Counted from the first letter of the stretch, positions 26,290-34,723 are shown. The stretch is DNA of 50,888 nt from Saprospiraceae bacterium (GCA_027488855.1 JAIYAV010000051.1:1-50888); one strand, 5' to 3'. Notes: generated from the letters alone by a model not told the origin. Numbers and translations: made by a program.

Positions 26290-29277
26290 TTAAAAACCAA
26301 CCCTTACCCCTCCTGTAATCGATTTGGCAGTGGGGTAACTGTAATGGTCGATGCCTTGCCCAATTGAGTTGGCACCACCCTGGGAGTTGGTTTCGGGATC
26401 CCACCAAGAATAGTTGGTGATGGTGAGCAGATTCTGACCACTGACAAAAATCTGGGCAGAGCGCAACCATTTTTTGCCTTCCAGCGGGAAGTTGTAAGCC
26501 AATTGAATGTTGCGCAAACGAATATAGGAGCCGTCTTCAACCAGTCGGTCGGAGTAGTTGTAGGAATTTGATCTGGAAATCACTGGATACTTGGCATTGA
26601 GGTTGCTGGGCGACCAATGGTTGTACAAAACCTCTTTAGGCATGTTCAAGCCAAAGCCATAATCCAGGGTATTGTTGATCGAACTGACGTTGAGCAAATC
26701 ATTGCCTTGGGAGCCTTGTAAGAACAAAGTGAGTTCCAAGCCTTTGTAAGCAAGGGTGGAATTGAGGCCAAAAATGAAATCAGGATTGGGATCGCCAATG
26801 ATGGTTTTGTCCAGTTGGTTGATGAGTTTATCGTTGTTCAGATCTTGATAAATCTCTTTGCCCAACTCATTGTAACCATTGCGTTTGTAGCCATAAAACA
26901 CACTCATGGGTTGACCTTCCCGTAGGAGGTTGGCGTTGTCGTTGATGAGGGTTACGCCAATGCTGCCGCCCAGAATATCGGCGCCATTGTACAGTTTGAC
27001 CACCTTACTCCGGTTGAAGGCAATATTGCCACTCAAATCCCATTTGAAGGCTTTGTCAATGATACGGGCATCGAGGGAAACTTCAAGCCCCTTGTTTTCA
27101 ATTTGGCCAACGTTTTGAATGGTACTGGTGAACCCAAAACCAATTGGTAACTGTACTGTATTGAGCAGGTCGCGGGTGTTTTTGATGTAATAATCCACCG
27201 ACAACCGCAATCGGTCTTTAAAAAACGCCGCGTCGATTCCAAAATCAGCTTGCTCGGTGGTTTCCCATTTCAAGTTGCCGGGTAGCCGGGTGCCAGGCGC
27301 AAAAGTGTTGTAAAGCACATCGTCGAACACTGTTTTTCCTGAAGACAAGTTATTTAGAGTGGCATAGGGGCTGATGGCCTGGCTACCCGTTTCACCCCAA
27401 CTGGCCCGCACCTTCAAGTCAGAAAGAAAGGTGTTGTTTTTGAGGAAGTCTTCCTCGCTCACCCGCCAGGCCAAAGCGGCAGAGGGGAAATAGCCCCATT
27501 TGTTGCCTTCGCTGTAGCGTGAAGACCCATCAGCGCGGAAACTCAGCGTAGCCAAATAGCGGTTGTTGTAACTGTAATTCACTCGCCCCAGGTAGGACAA
27601 CAAAGTTGCAAAAGAATAACTGGAAGTGGGGATTCCTGGGGTATTGGCAGAACTCAAATTGGCAGTCTCCGTAACATTGCTCAAAAAACCTACCCCTGAT
27701 GCGCCCAAAGAAGTATTCAGAAAATCCTGATAAGTAAATCCAGCTACCGCAGCAATGCTGTGTTTGCCGCCCAATACTTTGTTGTAGCTGATGGTGTTTT
27801 CGCTTAGTAAACTCCGACCTTGTGTAGAAGAAATATTGGCCGAACCTTGCGAATTGATAAAATTGGTGGTGGTGTAGCCATCCGTCCGGTCGTCGCTGTT
27901 TTCAATACCGCCGGATATTTTGATGGCCAATCCATCAAAGGGCTTAAACGTGAGGGCGACGTTGGCCAAAACTCGATTGGCGTTGACATCATCGCTTTGT
28001 TCGTTGACGTAGTTCAGCGGGTTTATGATGACGTTGGAGATGAATGGATAAGCCGTAGCAAGCACCCGATAGGAACCATCGTCGTTGTAGGGTGTGAGGG
28101 TAGGTGGCGCAGAAATGGCCGCAGAAATCAAGGAGCCGCCGCGGTTGCTCCCGCCACTATTTTGCCGACTGGTGCGAATGTTGGTCAACGTTGCACCATA
28201 TGCCAGACTAAATTTTTTACTGACATCGGTATGCACATTGGCGCGCAAAGAATACCGCTGGTAATTGCTGCCAATGATGATTCCATCCTGGCTAAAGATG
28301 CTTCCTCCAATCGAAAAACGGGTTTTTTCATTGCCGCCGCTCACCGTCAGGTTGTGGGTTTGCATCGGCGCTTCGCGAAAAATCAGGTCTTGCCAATCGT
28401 ATCCTTCCCCAAAAGCATCAATTTGGGCTTGGGTAAAATAGGGGGCAACTTTGTCATTGGCGGCTTGCTCATTGTAAAAAGTGGCGTACTCTTTGGCGTT
28501 CATCAAGTCCAGCTTTTTGCGCAGGGTTTGCTGGCTGTAGGTGCCTTCGTAGTCTACCTGAATTTTTCCCGCTTTGCCTTGTTTGGTGGTGATCAAAACC
28601 ACCCCATTGGCACCCCGGGAGCCGTAAATGGCGGTAGCAGAAGCGTCTTTCAAAATTTCAATGGACTCGATGTCGGAGTTGTTGATGATGGTAGGGTTGC
28701 TGCCCGAAGTGGGAAAACCGTCCACGACATAGAGCGGTTCGTTGCTGCCTTGCACTGAGTTGGTGCCTCGAATGCGTACACTCACGGCACCACCGGGTGC
28801 GCCAGTGTTTTGGATGACTTGCACCCCTGGCGCCCGACCCGACATGGCCTGGAGTACATTGGTAGCTGGAAAGGCGTTGATCTCCTTGGATTTGATTTGA
28901 GCCAAAGATCCAGTCAAATCAGATTTTCTCACCGTTCCATAGCCTACCACCACTACTTCGTTCAGTTGAGCCTGGTCAGCGACCAAACTCAGGTCGATGG
29001 TCGTTTGGTTGCCCACTACTTTTTCCTGGGTTAAATAGCCAATGAAAGAAATGACCAAGGTAGCGTTGGGCGCAGTCAATTTCAAGCTATACGTTCCGTC
29101 CACTTCCGTGAAAGTACCGTTGGTGGTACCTTTTTCCAGAATGTTCACCCCTGGAATGGCTTGACCAGTTTCGTCGCTTACTTTTCCAGTGATGGTTTGT
29201 GTAAATGCAGGTATTGACCATAAAAAAATGGCAATGCACCAATACCAATGCTGCTGGTGTAGAATTTTTTGCGTCAT
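26290..29277 (-). CDS. SusC/RagA-family TonB-linked outer-membrane protein
   Basis: A 995-residue barrel with signal peptide (CIAIFLWSIPAFT-QT), a CarboxypepD_reg-like domain (~28-110; ITGKVSDETGQAIPGVNI) and a plug (~120-230) with the SusC signature SVRIRGTNSV and YGSRGANGVVLITTKQGK. The long barrel ends in GGVRVGF with a terminal Phe. It imports oligosaccharide with TonB energy together with SusD. It is the first gene of the utilisation operon, with an exact-spacing promoter at 29323-29353, and diverges from the IclR regulator gene. Confidence 0.96.
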   Translation of the reverse strand: MTQKILHQQHWYWCIAIFLWSIPAFTQTITGKVSDETGQAIPGVNILEKGTTNGTFTEVDGTYSLKLTAPNATLVISFIGYLTQEKVVGNQTTIDLSLVADQAQLNEVVVVGYGTVRKSDLTGSLAQIKSKEINAFPATNVLQAMSGRAPGVQVIQNTGAPGGAVSVRIRGTNSVQGSNEPLYVVDGFPTSGSNPTIINNSDIESIEILKDASATAIYGSRGANGVVLITTKQGKAGKIQVDYEGTYSQQTLRKKLDLMNAKEYATFYNEQAANDKVAPYFTQAQIDAFGEGYDWQDLIFREAPMQTHNLTVSGGNEKTRFSIGGSIFSQDGIIIGSNYQRYSLRANVHTDVSKKFSLAYGATLTNIRTSRQNSGGSNRGGSLISAAISAPPTLTPYNDDGSYRVLATAYPFISNVIINPLNYVNEQSDDVNANRVLANVALTFKPFDGLAIKISGGIENSDDRTDGYTTTNFINSQGSANISSTQGRSLLSENTISYNKVLGGKHSIAAVAGFTYQDFLNTSLGASGVGFLSNVTETANLSSANTPGIPTSSYSFATLLSYLGRVNYSYNNRYLATLSFRADGSSRYSEGNKWGYFPSAALAWRVSEEDFLKNNTFLSDLKVRASWGETGSQAISPYATLNNLSSGKTVFDDVLYNTFAPGTRLPGNLKWETTEQADFGIDAAFFKDRLRLSVDYYIKNTRDLLNTVQLPIGFGFTSTIQNVGQIENKGLEVSLDARIIDKAFKWDLSGNIAFNRSKVVKLYNGADILGGSIGVTLINDNANLLREGQPMSVFYGYKRNGYNELGKEIYQDLNNDKLINQLDKTIIGDPNPDFIFGLNSTLAYKGLELTLFLQGSQGNDLLNVSSINNTLDYGFGLNMPKEVLYNHWSPSNLNAKYPVISRSNSYNYSDRLVEDGSYIRLRNIQLAYNFPLEGKKWLRSAQIFVSGQNLLTITNYSWWDPETNSQGGANSIGQGIDHYSYPTAKSITGGVRVGF

Positions 29278-29322
29278 GATGTGTTTTGAAATTTATCATT
29301 GTAAAATTCAAATTCAATAATG

Positions 29323-29353
29323 CAAAATTATAAAACACCCCATTACTGCCAAA
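29323..29353 (-). promoter_or_regulatory. Promoter of the utilisation operon (susC)
   Basis: On the minus strand, TTTG at 29353-29350 and TAATTTTG at 29330-29323 match the Bacteroidota -33/-7 consensus (TTTG, TAnnTTTG) with a 19-bp spacer. Transcription would start near 29316, giving a leader of roughly 40 nt before the susC ATG at 29277. Confidence 0.7.
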
Positions 29354-29369
29354 TTTTCCAGCAGGAAAA
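29354..29369. promoter_or_regulatory. Inverted repeat next to susC promoter (IclR candidate site)
   Basis: TTTTCC and GGAAAA flank a 4-bp centre (AGCA), directly upstream of the -33 element of the susC promoter and between susC and the divergent IclR gene. Many IclR-family operators have GGAAA/TTTCC half-sites, so this is the best candidate for the regulator's site. Binding there could control both directions. Confidence 0.45.
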
Positions 29370-29414
29370 ATATTTTTTTTGAAAATTGATTACTTTTACT
29401 CTCACAATGATAAA

Positions 29415-30158
29415 ATGATGATAAAAGTCTTAATCAAAGCATTTGACATTTTGGAACTGGCCGCCCAACGAAATGGCGAAACGATTTCCCTCACCGAGAT
29501 TTCGGATATCCTCCAACTCAATCAAGCGACTGCGGCCAACATCAACAAAACTTTGGTGGCCAGAGGATACCTGGAGCAAGTGGGCAAAAAGAAAGGCTAT
29601 CGCCTAGGCCCAGCGGCTTATCGCTTGACCAATGAAGAGGCTTATGGCATGGATTTGGTGAATGCCGCTCGTATGGAAATGGAAGCACTTACCGCAAAAC
29701 TCAATGAGTCTTGCTTATTGGGGGTGCTCCGCAACAATAAACGGTACATCATCCACCAGGTCAATTCTGGACATGAGATTCAAGTGCAAAGTCCGGCGGA
29801 TCGGGATGTGTACGAAACGGCTAGTGGCCGATTACTGATGGCTTATTTGACGGAAAAAGAATTGGAGCATTTTGTGGCGCACAATGGGCTGCCTAGGCCC
29901 TCGCTTTGGGAGGAAGCTGCGACGATGGAAGCTTTTAAGACCGCTTTACACGAGATAAGGGAAAAAGGCATCGTTCTGACCCATCTCAAAGATCGGCATG
30001 TCAAGGGTTTTGCTGTGCCTATTTTCTCACATGATAAAGTAGTAGCGAGCTTGAGTGTTTTCCTGCCAGAATACCGTTGCAACGCTACTCAGCAAAAGGA
30101 AATCATGCAATCGCTGAAAGCAGCAGGCTTACAGATCGGAAGTAAGCTTAGAGGTTGA
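29415..30158 (+). CDS. IclR-family transcription regulator of the utilisation locus
   Basis: A 247-residue regulator starting at MMIKVLIKAF; the in-frame ATG 12 codons upstream adds an untypical tail. The N-terminal winged helix spans ~1-65 (IKAFDILELAAQ, LTEISDILQLNQATAANINKTLVARGYLEQ). The C-terminal IclR effector domain spans ~85-245 (NESCLLGVLRNNKRYIIHQV, ETASGRLLMAYL, GFAVPIFSHDKVVASLSVFL). Family members bind small acids or sugar derivatives, often intermediates of the pathway they regulate. The gene diverges from susC across a 137-bp region with an inverted repeat. A sugar acid such as KDG is a reasonable ligand guess, not shown. Confidence 0.9.
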   Translation: MMIKVLIKAFDILELAAQRNGETISLTEISDILQLNQATAANINKTLVARGYLEQVGKKKGYRLGPAAYRLTNEEAYGMDLVNAARMEMEALTAKLNESCLLGVLRNNKRYIIHQVNSGHEIQVQSPADRDVYETASGRLLMAYLTEKELEHFVAHNGLPRPSLWEEAATMEAFKTALHEIREKGIVLTHLKDRHVKGFAVPIFSHDKVVASLSVFLPEYRCNATQQKEIMQSLKAAGLQIGSKLRG

Positions 30159-30191
30159 GGATGGTTAAATTTTCCTTTCTCATTACAAAAA

Positions 30192-30271
30192 GCAAAAATT
30201 CACCGCCATGCCGTTGCGAAAATGAGCCTGTCGTGCCTAAATTTTCGTACTTCAATGTGGTGAATTTTTGC
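30192..30271. repeat. Long palindrome between convergent genes
   Basis: GCAAAAATTCACC (30192-30204) and GGTGAATTTTTGC (30259-30271) are perfect 13-bp inverted arms. Inside them CGAAAAT and ATTTTCG can form a second stem. The structure lies between the convergent IclR and SDR genes. It may end transcription from both sides or be a REP-like repeat. I see no second copy in the window. Confidence 0.65.
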
Positions 30272-30306
30272 GCTCTTGCTCTGCGAACCAGCGATTAGAA
30301 CAGATT

Positions 30307-31026
30307 CTAAATCAACCGTTGCCCGCCATCAATGTGAATGACCTCGCCGGTGACCGAGGCATTGGACATTAAAAAAACCACTGCCGAAGCCACTTCTTGA
30401 GGTGTGGCGATTTTTTTAACCGGTAGCTTCTCGGCAACACTGGCCAAGATGCTAGCTTTGTTGTCGCCCATGATTGCATCCCACATCGGCGTGTCGGTGT
30501 AACCAGGGGAAACCGCATTAAAGCGGATATGCGGCAATTCCATCACCAAAACCCGGGCCAACTGCTCTGCCGAGGCAGTACCCAAGCCAGAAACCCAGGC
30601 ACCGGCAATGGGGCGGTCGGTAGAAACGCCACCAGTAAACGTGATCGATCCTGTGGTATTTATTTTGTTGGAAACGGCCCTTACTACCCGCAAATTTCCC
30701 AAAATGCGGGTATTGAAGGATTGCATGGCTTCTTCCAACACGCCATCGGTGACACTGCCCAGTTTGGTGCTGCCCGCCGCGATGTAAATGTGATCGATCG
30801 ACGAAAACGACTTGAAAAAAGCATTTACCGCCTGCTCGTCATCCACATCCAAAGCCAAACCTTTCACAGTAGCAGCGATTGAAGCCGCAGCAGCGGTCGC
30901 TTTTTCCAGGTTGCGACTGGTAAGGGTTACTTCTGCTCCCAATTCAAAAGCCAATTGTGCTACGGCCAGACCCATTCCTGAGCTGCCGCCGACAACGACC
31001 ACTTTTTTAGATTTCAGATTGTACAT
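30307..31026 (-). CDS. SDR-fold protein lacking the catalytic Tyr-Lys
   Basis: A 239-residue short-chain dehydrogenase-fold protein. It has a cofactor loop GGSSGMG, Asp in LALDVDDE, a Ser/Thr stretch TGSITFTGG and a normal C-terminus (NASVTGEVIHIDGGQRLI). Where the family has Tyr-x-x-x-Lys the sequence reads SGLGTASAEQ, so both residues are absent. It may bind cofactor without classical catalysis, or use an unusual mechanism. It follows the Ohr gene by 3 bp and is probably co-transcribed with it from the promoter at 31479. Confidence 0.85.
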   Translation of the reverse strand: MYNLKSKKVVVVGGSSGMGLAVAQLAFELGAEVTLTSRNLEKATAAAASIAATVKGLALDVDDEQAVNAFFKSFSSIDHIYIAAGSTKLGSVTDGVLEEAMQSFNTRILGNLRVVRAVSNKINTTGSITFTGGVSTDRPIAGAWVSGLGTASAEQLARVLVMELPHIRFNAVSPGYTDTPMWDAIMGDNKASILASVAEKLPVKKIATPQEVASAVVFLMSNASVTGEVIHIDGGQRLI

Positions 31027-31029
31027 GGC

Positions 31030-31446
31030 TTAAGCGGTTACGACTTCATAAATGGTTTCAATGTTTCCTTTGGTAGCTTTGGAGTAGGAGCAAATGGATT
31101 TGGTTGCTTCCACCAAACCCTCAGCTACGCTCTGTTCAACTCCCTGGATGCGAATCAAGAGCTGAGCGCCCAACACATAAGCGCCGTCAATGAGTAAAAC
31201 CGCGATTTTGGCCGTGACGGATACCTCCCCGATTTTCAACTTCTGCGCTGAAGCGGCAACGGTTAAGCTGGTTCCAAAACAAGCCGACCATGCTGCTGCA
31301 AACAATTGCTCCGGGTTGGTAGCGCCTCCTGCTCCGCCCAATTCCTTAGGAAAGCGGATGTCTACGTCCAACAATCCATCTGATGACTTCGCGTGACCGT
31401 TGCGCCCGGCAACTGTGGTCACTTCTGCTTCATACAATTTTTCCAT
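31030..31446 (-). CDS. Organic hydroperoxide resistance protein (Ohr/OsmC)
   Basis: A 138-residue Ohr-subfamily peroxidase. I start at MEKLYEAEVT; the upstream extension lacks homology and crosses the promoter. The two reactive cysteines are Cys56 (AWSACFGTSL) and Cys119 (SICSYSKATKGNI), with GATNPEQLFAAAW typical of Ohr. It reduces organic and fatty-acid hydroperoxides using dithiols such as lipoamide, in the cytoplasm. The usual regulator of ohr is the MarR-type OhrR, but here the divergent neighbour is an HxlR-type protein. Confidence 0.93.
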   Translation of the reverse strand: MEKLYEAEVTTVAGRNGHAKSSDGLLDVDIRFPKELGGAGGATNPEQLFAAAWSACFGTSLTVAASAQKLKIGEVSVTAKIAVLLIDGAYVLGAQLLIRIQGVEQSVAEGLVEATKSICSYSKATKGNIETIYEVVTA

Positions 31447-31478
31447 TTCGTGTGATTTTTTTAAAAATTGTGATGCTG

Positions 31479-31509
31479 CAAAAGTAAAGGCAAGTATCTT
31501 TACTGCAAA
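31479..31509 (-). promoter_or_regulatory. Promoter of ohr-SDR operon
   Basis: On the minus strand TTTG (31509-31506) and TACTTTTG (31486-31479) match the -33/-7 consensus with a 19-bp spacer, about 33 bp upstream of the ohr ATG. Confidence 0.65.
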
Positions 31510-31515
31510 AAAGGG

Positions 31516-31541
31516 AAGTACACACAATTTGGTAAGTACAC
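31516..31541 (+). promoter_or_regulatory. Direct repeat AAGTACAC before the HxlR gene
   Basis: AAGTACAC occurs at 31516-31523 and again at 31534-31541, 18 bp apart, ending immediately at the HxlR ATG and lying just upstream of the ohr promoter. It is a candidate binding site for the HxlR protein, which could then control both divergent units. Confidence 0.45.
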
Positions 31542-31913
31542 ATGAGAAAGGAAAATTCTACCCATCACCACAACGAGAAGGCAATCACCAGCAATTGCCC
31601 GATTACTTCGACCATGCTTGCCATTGGCGGGCGGTGGAAAATCATCATCTTGTGGCACTTAAAAACTGGATCGCTGCGCTACAACGAAATCCGAAAAGCC
31701 ATTCCGAACATTTCGGAGAAAATGCTCATTCAGCAGCTGAAAGAGCTGATGCAGAGCGGCTGGGTTGACAAGAAAGATTACCACGAAATTCCTCCCCGCA
31801 CGGAATATAGCTTGACGCCGCTGGGGGCTTCTTTTATTCCAATTCTTGAGCGCATTTATGAGTGGGGGGTGGAAAATAGGATTACAGATTTGGTGAGGAA
31901 TATGGAAGGGTGA
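31542..31913 (+). CDS. HxlR-family transcription regulator
   Basis: A 123-residue winged-helix protein of the HxlR/DUF24 type: CPITSTMLAIGGRWKIIILWHL, LRYNEIRKAIPNISEKMLIQQLKEL, then the wing PPRTEYSLTPLGASFIPIL. The Cys at residue 19 just before the first helix is the position used for thiol or electrophile sensing in some members (for example HypR, YodB). It diverges from ohr with 95 bp between start codons, so it probably regulates the Ohr-SDR unit in response to peroxide or reactive electrophiles; this is inference. Confidence 0.88.
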   Translation: MRKENSTHHHNEKAITSNCPITSTMLAIGGRWKIIILWHLKTGSLRYNEIRKAIPNISEKMLIQQLKELMQSGWVDKKDYHEIPPRTEYSLTPLGASFIPILERIYEWGVENRITDLVRNMEG

Positions 31914-31981
31914 GGTGGCAATTTTGCTCAAATATCCAGTTTCCCCTATGGATGTTTTTCAATTGCACCTCTACTTTGATA

Positions 31982-32017
31982 GGGATGACCTACTGCGCTA
32001 ATCCCCTAGGTCATCCC
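31982..32017. terminator. Bidirectional hairpin terminator
   Basis: GGGATGACCTA (31982-31992) and TAGGTCATCCC (32007-32017) form an 11-bp stem with a 14-nt loop, between the convergent HxlR and MDR genes. The downstream plus-strand run is CAAAAATAT, so U-tract quality is better on the minus side of the loop than on the plus side. Confidence 0.6.
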
Positions 32018-32038
32018 CAAAAATATACCTTTTGCTGA

Positions 32039-32974
32039 TCAGAATTTCACCAAAATCTTTCCTTTGGCTTTGCCCGTTTCGCTGTATTGGTGTGCTTCGG
32101 GCAATTGATCAAGCGTATATTCCCGATCAACAATGACTCGGAGCTTTTTGTCGGCAACTAGTTTTGCTAAAAGTGAAATGTTTTCGGCAGTTGGGTTGTT
32201 GTTGATGCTTTTGAATTTTTTAGCACTAAATGAAGTGAACAACTGTATAAGCATTGCTTTCGGCGTTGGCAAGGTGTTGATCATCACGCCTTGTGGTTTA
32301 AGCATTGCTTTGATTTTGCCAAAATCCAAATTGCTTACCGTATCGAATACAATATCAAATTGTTGGCTTATTGAGTAAACATTTTCTTTGGTGTAATCAA
32401 TCACTTTATCCGCGCCTAAAGCCGCTACATTGTTTGTATTCTGCGTGCTACAAATAGCCGTAACATTGGCGCCTGCCAATTTTGCCAATTGAACAGCCGC
32501 AATGCCCACGCCACCATAAGCGCCATTGATTAGTACGTCATCTCCTGCTTTGATTTTGCCTAATGCATGTAAGGCATTAAAAGCGGTAGAAGCAACAACA
32601 GGCAAGGTTGCTCCTTCTTCAAAAGATACATTGTCGGGTAGCTTTGCCACAGAAGATGCTGGAAGCGCTAAGTATTCGGCATAACTTCCAATTTTTATTC
32701 CCGTAATGGCAATTACCCGATCGCCCTTTTTAAAGTCCTTTACATTGTTGCCAACTTGTTCAACAACTCCAGCACTTTCAGTTCCCAGTATTTTGGGAAA
32801 TTTGTTTCCCGTAATGATTTTCATGCTCCCATTTCGAACTTTATAGTCCCAAGGATTTACGGATGTGTAATGGTTTTTCACCAAAACCTCGTTTGGTTTA
32901 ATGCTAGGTTGCGGCAACTCTACTAATTTTAGTTCATCCTTAGAGCCGTACTTATTGATGATAACTGCTTTCAT
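32039..32974 (-). CDS. Zinc-free MDR oxidoreductase (quinone reductase-like)
   Basis: A 311-residue medium-chain dehydrogenase/reductase of the quinone-oxidoreductase group. It has a GroES-like N-terminal domain (SVNPWDYKVRNG, LGTESAGVVEQVG), then a Rossmann domain with NGAYGGVGIAAVQLAKLAGANV. The zinc-binding cysteines of alcohol dehydrogenases are absent. Family enzymes reduce quinones or enones with NADPH. It is the last gene of a three-gene operon, one base after the SDR stop, under the TetR protein encoded upstream. Confidence 0.88.
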   Translation of the reverse strand: MKAVIINKYGSKDELKLVELPQPSIKPNEVLVKNHYTSVNPWDYKVRNGSMKIITGNKFPKILGTESAGVVEQVGNNVKDFKKGDRVIAITGIKIGSYAEYLALPASSVAKLPDNVSFEEGATLPVVASTAFNALHALGKIKAGDDVLINGAYGGVGIAAVQLAKLAGANVTAICSTQNTNNVAALGADKVIDYTKENVYSISQQFDIVFDTVSNLDFGKIKAMLKPQGVMINTLPTPKAMLIQLFTSFSAKKFKSINNNPTAENISLLAKLVADKKLRVIVDREYTLDQLPEAHQYSETGKAKGKILVKF

Positions 32975-32975
32975 G

Positions 32976-33875
32976 TTAAGCCAGTTTTTTGATGGTTAGA
33001 TGATACATTTCTTCAACCACTTTGCCCATTTCCTGCTGTTTGGTTGTATCATAGGATAGCTTTGAAGATTTCCCAATTCGCCCCTTATCATTGATGTACA
33101 AACCTGTCTTGCCTTCTAGTTCTTTTGCAGTTGCTGCAAAGACAATCGATCTGGCTCCATTGCTTACTGGTTTGTTTTTCAAAACGCTTTTCATGATGGG
33201 CATCACCACTGGTCTTAAAATTCGCAGGCCAATGGGCCAGCTTTTGCCTGTTTGCATGGCATTGGTCATCAATTGTGTATTGTTTGGGCCGGGATCAGCG
33301 CCAAAAAAACTGATCTGATGGGGGGAGGTGGAAGATGCTAAATCGTACAACCACCATAAGTTGTACAATTTCGTTTTCCCATATTCATTCATCCCCATGT
33401 ACTTTTGTTCGGATTGAAAATCGCTTAATGAGTGGCGATTAACCATGGCGTGATTTTGGGTAAGTACGTTGACAACTCTTGCTCCTTTGGCCTTCAATAA
33501 CAAAGGCAAGAGTTCTTTATACAATACAAAAGGTGCAAGGGTGTGAACAGCAAAGTTCAATTCAATATTATCCTCGCTTAATTGCCTTTCGTGGGCCACT
33601 ATTCCCACATTGTTAATCAATACATCGAGCTGGTCATATTTGGATTTGAATGCTTCAACCAAATTATTGATGTCGGCCAATGATGACATGTCGGCTAACA
33701 AGTAGTCTACTCGTTTATTTCGACTCTCCTCCTGGATTTCCGCTACCGCTTTTTCGGCAGTAGATTTATCTCGCCCAGTGATGATGATGTAGTGCGACTG
33801 TTTGGCCAGTTCCAGTGCAGCAGCTTTACCGATACCACCAGTTCCACCAGTGATTAAAATTGTTTTTGTGTTCAT
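32976..33875 (-). CDS. SDR-family dehydrogenase (retinol dehydrogenase-like)
   Basis: A 299-residue classical SDR with cofactor loop TGGTGGIG, INNVGI in place of NNAG, and the catalytic motif NEYGKTKLYN (Tyr-x-x-x-Lys present). Length and the C-terminal region resemble the retinol-dehydrogenase-like group that acts on bulky aldehydes or ketones. Its start overlaps the stop of the preceding SDR gene by 4 bp. Together with the MDR enzyme this suggests reduction of reactive carbonyl compounds, but no substrate can be named. Confidence 0.87.
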   Translation of the reverse strand: MNTKTILITGGTGGIGKAAALELAKQSHYIIITGRDKSTAEKAVAEIQEESRNKRVDYLLADMSSLADINNLVEAFKSKYDQLDVLINNVGIVAHERQLSEDNIELNFAVHTLAPFVLYKELLPLLLKAKGARVVNVLTQNHAMVNRHSLSDFQSEQKYMGMNEYGKTKLYNLWWLYDLASSTSPHQISFFGADPGPNNTQLMTNAMQTGKSWPIGLRILRPVVMPIMKSVLKNKPVSNGARSIVFAATAKELEGKTGLYINDKGRIGKSSKLSYDTTKQQEMGKVVEEMYHLTIKKLA

Positions 33876-34723
33876 TGATTGGTTGTTTTGAGTAGTTTCT
33901 GATCCTTAATTAATTGTTCAGTTTGTTCCCAAATGTGTTCTTGAATAGCTGTATTTTGTAACCCCTTAGACAGCTTAATTCCTTTGCCTTTGCTGTTGAT
34001 TAAGATCGTTCTGTTTGCTTCTTGATTTTTCCCTAAAGCAATATCAACAACCGAATGGCTATATGCTTCAACACCAACTGGTTTGGCAATTCGCTCCATC
34101 ATCTTCATCACCATACTAACCAAGAAATTAGACTCCGTTTTTTTGCGAATATTGGTGTTCACCATTCCAGGATTTAGCACATTTATTTTAACAGTTGGGT
34201 GTTTTAGTGAAAACATGATTCCATAATAGTCGTTAGCCAATTGACCAACCGTATGCCCCTTGAAACTACTAGCGGATTGAGGCAGAGGAAAATCCTTGAC
34301 ATTCAGTTTGAAAGGCATACCAGCTGCAGCAACGTGGATTATCCTGGGAGCAGGGCTTTTCTTCAGGGAATCGAGCAAAATAGCATTGAATAAAAACCGA
34401 GAAAGATAATTGGTAGCCAAGGTTAGCTCATGGCCTTCGCTTGTTTCTTGCCTCTTGATTAAGAGCACATCTGCCGTGTGAATGATCAGATCAATCTGGG
34501 CATAATGCTCCAGGATTTGAGTAGCTACTTGTGCCGTAGTTGACAATAGCGACATGTCGGCTTGAATCGTTTCGAACTTGCCTTGTAACTGTTTTGCAAG
34601 CTGGCTGAGTTTCGCTTTGTTTCGGCCAATTCCTACAACGGTGTAGCCAATTTTGCTCAGTTCGATAGCCGTTTGTTTGCCTATTCCATCAGAAGCTCCA
34701 ACAACTATTGCTGTTTTTTCCAT
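33872..34723 (-). CDS. SDR-fold protein with degenerate active site
   Basis: A 283-residue SDR-like protein starting at MEKTAIVVGASDGIG; a longer in-frame start would overlap the operator. The cofactor loop is GASDGIG and the Asp in QADMSLL is present. The catalytic Ser region reads HVAAAGMP and the Tyr-x-x-x-Lys position reads HTVGQLAND, so the classical triad is missing. It is the first gene of the operon and coupled to a canonical SDR, so it could be a partner subunit or a cofactor sensor. An operator palindrome precedes it at 34737. Confidence 0.82.
   Translation of the reverse strand: MEKTAIVVGASDGIGKQTAIELSKIGYTVVGIGRNKAKLSQLAKQLQGKFETIQADMSLLSTTAQVATQILEHYAQIDLIIHTADVLLIKRQETSEGHELTLATNYLSRFLFNAILLDSLKKSPAPRIIHVAAAGMPFKLNVKDFPLPQSASSFKGHTVGQLANDYYGIMFSLKHPTVKINVLNPGMVNTNIRKKTESNFLVSMVMKMMERIAKPVGVEAYSHSVVDIALGKNQEANRTILINSKGKGIKLSKGLQNTAIQEHIWEQTEQLIKDQKLLKTTNQ

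Noticed and set aside
27820-28758. 312-codon plus-strand frame
   Set aside because: Antisense to susC; no homology or start signals of its own.
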